NCBI GenBank assembly: GCA_022615215.1
Contig: JAKEHD010000351.1
Span: 1-6,943 of the forward strand
Reading direction: 5' to 3'
Length of the DNA: 6,943 bases
Source of the DNA: Blastocatellia bacterium
Lineage (GTDB): Bacteria > Acidobacteriota > Blastocatellia > UBA7656
How positions within the stretch are numbered: the stretch's first letter is position 1; the number at the start of each line of letters is the position of its first letter. Under the pieces are notes generated by a model, which searched no databases, was not told the origin of the DNA, and saw only the letters and a list, made by a program, of their open reading frames with translations. Made by a program: the position numbers and the translations under genes. This document shows, in pieces, positions 1 through 5,078 of this stretch.

Positions 1-213
1 CAAGGCCGCGAGCAAGGGATTCAGCAAGGCGAGGCGGAGGGTTTTCGAAAGGCCCTTCATTTGATCGTATCGAAGCGATTTCCGAACCTGGATGTAGATG
101 AAGAGATCTCTCGCATCCGCGATTTTGCTGTCTTGCAGCAACTCTGCGAGGAAGCGATGGATGCGCCCGATGCCGCTTCGTTCAAAAAACGCCTGGCCGA
201 TCAGAAAGCATGA
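1..213 (+). CDS. C-terminal fragment of an Rpn/PD-(D/E)XK transposase-nuclease-like protein (5' end outside window)
   Basis: The first reading frame is open from base 1 and ends at TGA 211-213, giving 70 residues of a protein that begins before the window. The fragment opens with a Gly/Gln/Glu-rich helical stretch (GREQGIQQGEAEG). It continues with a small helical region (KALHLIVSKRFPNLD, then IRDFAVLQQLCEEAMDA). Charged G-x-x-x-G runs followed by a short 'ALLxLLxxRF' helical tail are typical of the C-terminus of Rpn-family recombination-promoting nucleases and related PD-(D/E)XK putative transposases of cyanobacteria and acidobacteria. The catalytic domain would lie upstream and cannot be checked here, so the assignment rests on tail style only. 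It is probably unrelated to the polysaccharide genes that follow. Confidence 0.6.
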   Translation, partial: QGREQGIQQGEAEGFRKALHLIVSKRFPNLDVDEEISRIRDFAVLQQLCEEAMDAPDAASFKKRLADQKA

Positions 214-216
214 AAA

Positions 217-230
217 CTTCTTCGAAGAAG
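217..230. promoter_or_regulatory. Perfect 14-bp palindrome between the nuclease tail and asnB
   Basis: CTTCTTCGAAGAAG reads identically on both strands and starts three bases after the upstream stop codon. As RNA it could form only a 5-bp stem with a UCGA loop, and no T-run follows, so it is a poor terminator. As DNA it is a possible operator for a dimeric regulator of asnB, whose start lies 57 bases downstream. It could also be chance. No matching second site was seen in the window. Confidence 0.25.
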
Positions 231-287
231 CCTGCCGCCTGCTGCTTCCTGTCTGCTCGTTTCCCAAGCGGCATCGAGTAACTGCTT

Positions 288-2177
288 ATGTGCGGAATAG
301 CCGGAGCCATTAGGGAAACAGCCGAAAGCCTCGAACAGAGAATCCTGCCGATGATAGAGGCTCAGAGGCATCGCGGGCCTGATGACTGGGGCGTGTGGGA
401 TGACGGAGTGTGCGCCCTCGGCCATCGTCGGCTTTCGATAATCGATCTTTCCGAGGCGGGACGCCAACCCCTCTCAAGCGAAGACGGTCGCATACAGATA
501 ACCTTCAATGGAGAAATCTACAACTTTCAATCCCTGCGCCGGGAACTGGAAGAACTCGGTTACGGCTTCCGCACGCGCACAGACACGGAGGTGATAGTCC
601 GCGCTTACGAGCGATGGGGGACGGACTCCGTTAAGCGATTGCGCGGCATGTTCGCCTTCGGAATATGGGACCAGCGCCGAAGGCTCCTGATGCTCGCGCG
701 CGACCGCGTGGGCAAAAAGCCTCTGTTTTATACACGACTCGGAGATCGCTTCCTCTTCGCTTCCGAGTTGCAGGGATTGCTCGCCGCAGAGCATGTCCCT
801 CGCCGAGTCAATCTGTCTGCGATAGATGCTTACCTTTCATGGGGATACATCCCTGCGCCGCTCACGGCCTTCGAAGGCATATTCAAACTCCCTCCCGCTC
901 ATTACCTCACCATAGAGCTTACCCCGATGGGGCCGGTCACACGGGTCGAGAGATACTGGTCTCTCGACTACACGCCCAAGCTGCGCATCACCGAAGACGA
1001 AGCCGCCGAACGATTACGCGAAAAGCTGACCGAGGCCGTCCGGCTTCGCTTGATTAGCGACGTGCCGCTCGGAGCATTTCTCTCAGGCGGGATCGATTCA
1101 AGCATAATCGTGGGATTGATGGCCGCGCTCTCGGATGCTCCGGTCAAGACTTTTTCCATAGGCTTCGAAGAGGCTGCTTATAACGAATTGGAACATGCTC
1201 GTCGCGTGGCCGAACGTTTCGGCACAGACCATCACGAGTTCGTAGTCCGTCCCGACGCGCTGGCGATACTGCCTAAACTCGTGCGCCACTACGGCGAGCC
1301 TTATGCGGATTCTTCGGCCATCCCGACTTTCTACGTGTCGCAGATGACCCGCGCACATGTCACCGTCGCCTTGAACGGGGACGGAGGGGACGAGAGCTTC
1401 GCCGGTTATGAGCGATACCTGGGCAATCGCATTGCCGAGCGTCTACGCTCGGTCCCCGGCAGCCGTTTATCCGCGCAAGCGATAGGTCGTATCCTGCCGG
1501 ACTCGGTCGACCCGAAAAATCGCTTGCGCCAGGCGAAACGGTTCCTGACCGCAGCCGCGCGGCCTGTGGCTTCGCGCTACGGTCAATGGGTCGGTTATTT
1601 CGGACGCGAAGCGAAACAGAATCTCTATACGGATCGATTCCGCGCGTCGCTCGACGGCCACAATCCCGATGAGTGGATGGAAAGTCTTTTTAGCGAGACG
1701 CAAGACCTGGACCCTGTGGAGGCGGCGATGGCCGTAGACGTTCGGTCCTATCTGCCTTATGACCTGTTGGTGAAGGTCGATATAACCTCCATGTCCAACA
1801 GCCTTGAGGCGCGCTCTCCATTCCTCGACCATGAAGTGATGGAGTTTGCGGCGCGGCTGCCCGTAGAGTTCAAGCTGCGCGGCCGACAATCGAAGTACCT
1901 GTTGAAGCGAGCCTTTTCGGATTTGCTGCCTGCGGAAAATGTGAGTCGTCGCAAGATGGGCTTCGGCGTCCCGGTGGGCGAGTGGTTCAGGGGTGCGCTC
2001 AGGCCCCTGCTCGAAGACGCGCTTCTCTCAGAACGATCCCTCAAGCGCGGGTATTTCCAGCCCGTAACGATTCGACGCCTCGTGGCTGACCACCTGGAGC
2101 GCCGCGCCGATCACAGTTCTTCGCTCTGGAACCTGTTGATGCTGGAGTTGTGGCACAGGGAGTTCATAGAAAAGTGA
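288..2177 (+). CDS. asnB: Glutamine-hydrolysing asparagine synthase-type amidotransferase
   Basis: This 629-residue protein is close to the usual length of bacterial AsnB and exopolysaccharide-locus homologues. The start is fixed by MCGIAG, because Cys2 must become the N-terminal nucleophile of the class II glutaminase after Met removal. The ribosome site ahead of it is weak (GAG at 276-278). The glutaminase domain (about 2-190) shows HRGPDD (28-33), GHRRLSIIDL (45-54), FNGEIYNF (73-80) and RTDTEV (97-102). The synthetase domain (about 245-620) shows the ATP pyrophosphatase loop SGGIDSS (266-272) and NGDGGDE (363-369). All key residues are present, so it should be active. The enzyme moves glutamine-derived ammonia to an AMP-activated carboxylate. 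In the family this is aspartate, but homologues in O-antigen clusters amidate uronic acids, and its place before a glycosyltransferase makes that a real alternative. The stop codon TGA falls inside a GTGATGC repeat unit. Confidence 0.93.
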   Translation: MCGIAGAIRETAESLEQRILPMIEAQRHRGPDDWGVWDDGVCALGHRRLSIIDLSEAGRQPLSSEDGRIQITFNGEIYNFQSLRRELEELGYGFRTRTDTEVIVRAYERWGTDSVKRLRGMFAFGIWDQRRRLLMLARDRVGKKPLFYTRLGDRFLFASELQGLLAAEHVPRRVNLSAIDAYLSWGYIPAPLTAFEGIFKLPPAHYLTIELTPMGPVTRVERYWSLDYTPKLRITEDEAAERLREKLTEAVRLRLISDVPLGAFLSGGIDSSIIVGLMAALSDAPVKTFSIGFEEAAYNELEHARRVAERFGTDHHEFVVRPDALAILPKLVRHYGEPYADSSAIPTFYVSQMTRAHVTVALNGDGGDESFAGYERYLGNRIAERLRSVPGSRLSAQAIGRILPDSVDPKNRLRQAKRFLTAAARPVASRYGQWVGYFGREAKQNLYTDRFRASLDGHNPDEWMESLFSETQDLDPVEAAMAVDVRSYLPYDLLVKVDITSMSNSLEARSPFLDHEVMEFAARLPVEFKLRGRQSKYLLKRAFSDLLPAENVSRRKMGFGVPVGEWFRGALRPLLEDALLSERSLKRGYFQPVTIRRLVADHLERRADHSSSLWNLLMLELWHREFIEK

Positions 2178-2200
2178 TGCGTGATGCGTGATGCGTGATA
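2174..2200. repeat. Tandem heptamer array (GTGATGC)x3 plus GTGATA
   Basis: Three perfect 7-bp units GTGATGC occupy 2174-2194, followed by a partial unit GTGATA (2195-2200). The array begins at the last base before the asnB stop and supplies that stop codon (TGA 2175-2177). The same word appears in opposite orientation (TATCACGCATCA and variants) within the first 230 bases of the next gene, so the two belong to one repeat family. A 12-base perfect inverted match exists between 2189-2200 and 2348-2359. The array is too short and has no spacers, so it is not CRISPR. Confidence 0.85.
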
Positions 2201-2206
2201 TATAAT
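2201..2206 (+). promoter_or_regulatory. Possible -10 element upstream of the glycosyltransferase gene
   Basis: TATAAT matches the sigma-70 -10 consensus exactly and lies directly after the heptamer array. A 17-base spacer would place the -35 box inside the repeat (TGCGTG at 2178-2183), which matches the consensus poorly. If it is used, transcription would start near 2213 and give a leader of about 70 bases before the ATG at 2285. It is the only good -10 word in this gap. Confidence 0.35.
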
Positions 2207-2284
2207 GTGGGCAGTCGTAACGAAGCAGGTCTACCCCCGAAACGCGGCAGCACCCCATAGAAGCTCAACGATTCGATTCGGAAT

Positions 2285-3733
2285 ATGGCAATCATAGAAA
2301 AAACCCGGCGGGAGAGCATCTCCACATCTGAGCGAGCCGCTGACACGTATCACGCATCAAGCGAGAGCATTAAGACTGACACGCATCACGTATCACCCCC
2401 ATCACATCACGCATCAAGCGAGAGTCTTGAGGAAAAGAAGTCGTGGACGAAATCAGAGGGTATTACTCTATCGTCTTCGTCCTTTAAGACTGACACGCAT
2501 CACCGATCACGCACGCGCATCGTTCGCATAATAGACCGTCTCAACATAGGGGGACCGGCAAAGCATACGGTATGGCTTACCGGCGGGCTTGACCGTGATG
2601 AGTTCGAAACCACGCTCGTCACGGGCACCGTTCCGCCGGGCGAAGGCGATATGGGCTATTTCGCGAAAGCCGAGGGCGTCCGTCCGATCATCATCAAAGA
2701 GATGAGCCGCGAACTGAGCCCCGCAGACATCCTGGTCCTGGCAAAACTTCTCGGCCTTCTCTTCAGGCTGAAGCCCGACATAGTACACACGCATAAATCG
2801 AAAGCGGGCGCGATCGGACGCCTCGCCGCAATCATATACAAGTGGGCGACGCCCTCGGCGCTCTTGCTGAGGCCTCGCCGGTGTCGCATAGTACATACGT
2901 ATCACGGCCACATCTTTCATAGCTATTACGGCCGCGCAAAGACTCGGCTCTTCATAACCATAGAGCGGGTGCTGGCCCGATTCACCGACCGGATAATCGC
3001 TATCAGTCAGAAGCAGCAGCGCGAAATCTGCGAAGAGTTTCGCGTGGGCCGCCCCGAGAGGTTTCGCGTGATACCGCTCGGCATAGACCTCGATGAAACC
3101 GCCGCGCGCGAAGGGCGGCTGCGCGCGGAGCTCGGCATCGACGATAGTGAGGTGCTTATATGCACGGTCGGGCGACTGTGCGAGGTGAAGAATTACGCTA
3201 TGTTGATTCGGGCGGCGGCCCGGCTCGCCTCCATCGATAATGAATCGTCGTCGCGCGCGCGGTTTGTCATAATAGGCGACGGTCCCTTGCGGAAAGAGTT
3301 GGAACAGCTATCGCAAAGTTTGGACATAGGTGATAAGATAGCCTTCACCGGGTTTCGTGAAGACGCTCCCCTGCTATATGCCGACCTGGATATGGTGGCG
3401 CTTACGTCGCTCAATGAGGGGACGCCGCTTACATTGATCGAGGCCATGAGCTGTGGTCGCGCGGTTGTAGCGACAGAGGTCGGGGGCGTCGTAGATATAA
3501 TGGGCGCGCATCTGGATTCTTCAGAAGGCTTTTCGATATGGGAGCACGGCCTGACGGTCCCCAGTCAGGACGAGGAGGCTTATGCTCGCGCGTTGCGATT
3601 TTTGATAAACCGCCCCCGCCTGCGAGCGGAGATGGGCGAGCGCGGTCGAGCGTTTGTTCGGGCCGGGATGTCCAGGGAACGGCTCGTAAGCGACATCGAA
3701 AAGCTCTATCGCGAACTGACCGGTCGCGCGTAA
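2285..3733 (+). CDS. Family 4 glycosyltransferase (GT-B fold) with a repeat-derived N-terminal extension
   Basis: This 482-residue protein has a normal GT4 body from about residue 78 to 482. IVRIIDRLNIGGPAKHT (79-95) is the first Rossmann strand and acceptor-side loop. VHTYHGH (203-209), IPLGID (263-268), VGRL (295-298), IGDGP (330-334) and the E-x7-E nucleotide-sugar motif (E378 to E386, EGTPLTLIE) follow in the expected order. It should add a sugar from a nucleotide donor to a lipid-linked glycan at the cytoplasmic face of the membrane. Donor and linkage cannot be told. Residues 1-77 are not part of the family fold. They are rich in Ser, His, Thr and Glu and contain HASSES twice and KTDTHH twice, encoded by exact DNA repeats. 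No in-frame ATG, GTG or TTG lies between Met1 and the GT domain, an in-frame TAG sits at 2258-2260, and no strong Shine-Dalgarno precedes 2285. The annotated start is therefore the only conventional one, but initiation is uncertain. Confidence 0.88.
   Translation: MAIIEKTRRESISTSERAADTYHASSESIKTDTHHVSPPSHHASSESLEEKKSWTKSEGITLSSSSFKTDTHHRSRTRIVRIIDRLNIGGPAKHTVWLTGGLDRDEFETTLVTGTVPPGEGDMGYFAKAEGVRPIIIKEMSRELSPADILVLAKLLGLLFRLKPDIVHTHKSKAGAIGRLAAIIYKWATPSALLLRPRRCRIVHTYHGHIFHSYYGRAKTRLFITIERVLARFTDRIIAISQKQQREICEEFRVGRPERFRVIPLGIDLDETAAREGRLRAELGIDDSEVLICTVGRLCEVKNYAMLIRAAARLASIDNESSSRARFVIIGDGPLRKELEQLSQSLDIGDKIAFTGFREDAPLLYADLDMVALTSLNEGTPLTLIEAMSCGRAVVATEVGGVVDIMGAHLDSSEGFSIWEHGLTVPSQDEEAYARALRFLINRPRLRAEMGERGRAFVRAGMSRERLVSDIEKLYRELTGRA
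2340..2513. repeat. Interspersed short direct repeats inside the 5' end of the glycosyltransferase gene
   Basis: Two exact repeats alternate here. ATCACGCATCAAGCGAGAG (19 bp) occurs at 2349-2367 and 2406-2424. TTAAGACTGACACGCATCAC (20 bp) occurs at 2370-2389 and 2484-2503. A shorter core, CTGACACG[C/T]ATCAC, occurs three times (2340-2353, 2376-2389, 2490-2503). All copies sit in the same codon phase, so they repeat as peptide (HASSES, KTDTHH). The core word is the complement of the GTGATGC array at 2174-2200. This looks like intergenic repeat material now read as protein. Confidence 0.85.
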
Positions 3734-3765
3734 GAAAGAAATCTTTATGAGAAAGAAATCTTTAT
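3733..3765. repeat. Tandem duplication of a 16-bp A/T-rich word just after the glycosyltransferase stop
   Basis: AGAAAGAAATCTTTAT occurs exactly at 3733-3748 and again at 3750-3765, a 17-bp period starting on the last base of the TAA stop. Each unit is nearly self-complementary (AAAGA..TCTTT). It is probably a slippage duplication. A role in messenger stability or termination is possible but not shown. Confidence 0.8.
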
Positions 3766-3818
3766 CGTTTTTCCGCGCGTGACCCAGGCCGCAATCGGAA
3801 AGGCGAAAGGTATAAGGT

Positions 3819-3875
3819 AAAAGGAAAAAGTGAAGCGAAACACTTTTGCCTTTTTACTTTTTAATTTTTACTTGG
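3819..3875 (+). terminator. Hairpin followed by T-rich tail, probable intrinsic terminator after the glycosyltransferase gene
   Basis: AAAAGGAAAAAGTG (3819-3832) pairs with CACTTTTGCCTTTT (3841-3854) around an AAGCGAAA loop. This gives 13 of 14 pairs, with one A-G mismatch. Three T-runs follow (TTTTTACTTTTTAATTTTTACTT within 3851-3872, read as separate short runs). The stem is A/U-rich, so it is weaker than a classic terminator. It could also be a member of an A/G-rich intergenic repeat family, since related words such as AAAGGCGAAAGG lie just upstream. It separates the glycosyltransferase from the SDR gene. Confidence 0.5.
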
Positions 3876-3889
3876 AGCGAAGCGACATT

Positions 3890-3894
3890 AGGAG
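3890..3894 (+). promoter_or_regulatory. Strong Shine-Dalgarno site for the SDR gene
   Basis: AGGAG lies six bases before the ATG at 3901, the best ribosome-binding site in the window. It confirms the start, which also gives the expected MKVLITGGAGFIGS N-terminus with no extra residues. Confidence 0.85.
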
Positions 3895-3900
3895 ACGAGG

Positions 3901-4908
3901 ATGAAGGTTCTAATAACGGGCGGGGCGGGCTTCATAGGCTCGCATCTGGCCGAGAGACTGCTTGAGCGCGGCGATGAGGTCTACATTCAAGACGACCTTT
4001 CGACCGGCGCTATGGAGAATATACAGCATATCAAAGATCACCCCAATTTCCATTACTTTCTGGACTCGATCACCAACTATCAACGCACGGCCGAACTCGT
4101 AGACCTCTGCGACATCATATACCATCTGGCGGCTTCGGTCGGCGTGCGGTTGATAGTCGAAAGCCCTGTGAAGACCATCGAGACCAACATTCGCGGCACG
4201 GAGATAGTGCTCAGTCTTGCGGCCAAGAAGCGCAAGCGCGTCCTTCTGACATCGACCTCGGAAGTCTACGGCAAACGCGATCAGGTGCCCTTTCGCGAAG
4301 ACGACGATCTCGTCCTGGGACCGACGAGCAAGGGCCGCTGGAGCTACGCCTGTTCGAAGGCGATAGACGAGTTTCTGGCCATCGCCTACTGGAAAGAGAA
4401 GCGCGTGCCGACCGTCATCGTCCGGCTCTTCAACACAGTAGGCCCGCGCCAGACCGGGCGTTACGGAATGGTGATTCCCAATTTCGCGCGCCAGGCCCTC
4501 GAAGGCCATGACATAACCGTGTACGGCGACGGGAGCCAGTCCCGCTGCTTCACTCACGTTTCGGATGCGGTAGGCGCGATCATAGCTATAGCCGAGCATC
4601 CCGAAGCTCTGGGCGAGGTCTATAATATAGGCAGCAACACCGAGGTGACGATACTGGAACTTGCCGAAAGGATCAAACATCTGGCGAACTCGAATTCCCG
4701 CATAGTCTTCATGCCTTACGAGGAGGCTTACGAAGAAGGCTTCGAAGACATGATGCGCCGCGTGCCCGACATATCGAAGATAAATCGCGCTGTAGGGTAC
4801 GCGCCTGAAATCTCGCTTGATGAAATACTGATGAGCGTGATAAAAGATCAGCGAGCGAGGCTGACCGGCGGGTCGGGCGTTCCCGCCCCCCTGGCGTTTA
4901 AAGCATAA
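3901..4908 (+). CDS. Extended SDR NAD-dependent nucleotide-sugar epimerase/dehydratase/decarboxylase
   Basis: At 335 residues this is a full-length extended SDR. The NAD-binding glycine motif GGAGFIG is at 7-13. The active-site segment TSTSEVYG is at 117-124, and the catalytic Y-x3-K pair is Y149/K153 (YACSK). Further family blocks are RLFNTVGPRQTGRYG, TVYGDGSQSRCFTHV and YNIGSNTEVTILELAERI. The Ser-Glu pair S120-E121 before VYG matches the arrangement seen in UDP-glucuronate decarboxylases (UXS, ArnA), where that Glu takes part in catalysis. GDP-mannose dehydratase-like members share the same T-S-E, so specificity stays open between decarboxylase, 4-epimerase and 4,6-dehydratase. It is a cytoplasmic enzyme and probably makes the nucleotide sugar used by the neighbouring glycosyltransferase or by the lipid-phosphate transferase downstream. 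Isoleucine is encoded by ATA in 17 of 29 cases (hand count). Confidence 0.92.
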   Translation: MKVLITGGAGFIGSHLAERLLERGDEVYIQDDLSTGAMENIQHIKDHPNFHYFLDSITNYQRTAELVDLCDIIYHLAASVGVRLIVESPVKTIETNIRGTEIVLSLAAKKRKRVLLTSTSEVYGKRDQVPFREDDDLVLGPTSKGRWSYACSKAIDEFLAIAYWKEKRVPTVIVRLFNTVGPRQTGRYGMVIPNFARQALEGHDITVYGDGSQSRCFTHVSDAVGAIIAIAEHPEALGEVYNIGSNTEVTILELAERIKHLANSNSRIVFMPYEEAYEEGFEDMMRRVPDISKINRAVGYAPEISLDEILMSVIKDQRARLTGGSGVPAPLAFKA

Positions 4909-4931
4909 TCGTGACGATGCATAAAACGCGC

Positions 4932-4987
4932 GAGAACCTAAACCATCGAGAGGCTGCGCTCTGCCATTCCGGTTCTCCTTCTTTTTG
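4932..4987 (+). terminator. Compound hairpin followed by a pyrimidine/T tract after the SDR gene
   Basis: GAGAACC (4932-4938) is the exact complement of GGTTCTC (4971-4977). The 32-base interval contains a smaller stem, AGAG (4949-4952) with CTCT (4959-4962). CTTCTTTTTG follows at 4978-4987. The order of stem then T-tract is terminator-like, but the large loop weakens it. The interval contains CCTAAACC, which brought a riboswitch to mind, but no known riboswitch fold could be built. Confidence 0.4.
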
Positions 4988-5033
4988 CAGGCGCATTCTG
5001 CCCCTTATAAGCAGGCGACTTCTCGTTCATCAG

Positions 5034-5053
5034 GCGCTCGCTCGTTCGAGCGC
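5034..5053 (+). other. GC-rich hairpin immediately upstream of the ribosome site of the fusion gene
   Basis: GCGCTCG (5034-5040) pairs perfectly with CGAGCGC (5047-5053) around a CTCGTT loop. It ends ten bases before the ribosome site of the gene starting at 5079. No T-run follows, so it is not a terminator. It may insulate the ribosome site or mark a processed 5' end. Further upstream, TATAAG (5006-5011) with TTGCAG (4985-4990) at 15-base spacing is a weak promoter candidate only. Confidence 0.4.
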
Positions 5054-5062
5054 AACAAAACT

Positions 5063-5068
5063 GAGGGG
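5063..5068 (+). promoter_or_regulatory. Ribosome-binding site of the transferase-CapD fusion gene
   Basis: GAGGGG lies ten bases before ATG 5079. The spacing is a little long but acceptable. The start is supported because the first 22 residues form the expected first membrane helix. Confidence 0.6.
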
Positions 5069-5078
5069 TTAAGCTGAT

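Noticed and set aside
1..213. Complete insertion sequence at the left edge
   Set aside because: Only a C-terminal tail is visible. No terminal inverted repeat or target duplication could be identified after its stop.
98..313. 71-residue + strand open frame bridging the nuclease tail and asnB start
   Set aside because: It is out of frame with both better-supported genes. It is rich in Arg and Ser as expected of a shadow frame.
1467..1889. 140-residue open frame on the - strand inside asnB
   Set aside because: It is antisense to the conserved synthetase domain and has no recognisable fold or motif.
2174..2513. CRISPR-like array
   Set aside because: Units are 7 to 20 bp, spacings are irregular, and copies lie inside a coding frame. 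No 28-37 bp repeat with even unique spacers and no cas gene is present.
3837..3865. Promoter for the SDR gene (TTTAAT at 3860-3865)
   Set aside because: The T-rich run makes such words likely by chance, the -35 position (GAAACA) is poor, and the segment overlaps the hairpin and its T-runs.
3910..4680. 256-residue open frame on the - strand inside the SDR gene
   Set aside because: It lies wholly opposite a gene with intact SDR motifs and a strong ribosome site. The translation shows no recognisable domain and is a codon-bias shadow.
4932..4990. Cyclic-di-GMP (GEMM) or other riboswitch suggested by CCTAAACC
   Set aside because: The other conserved blocks and paired regions of the class I aptamer are missing, so only a plain hairpin is reported.
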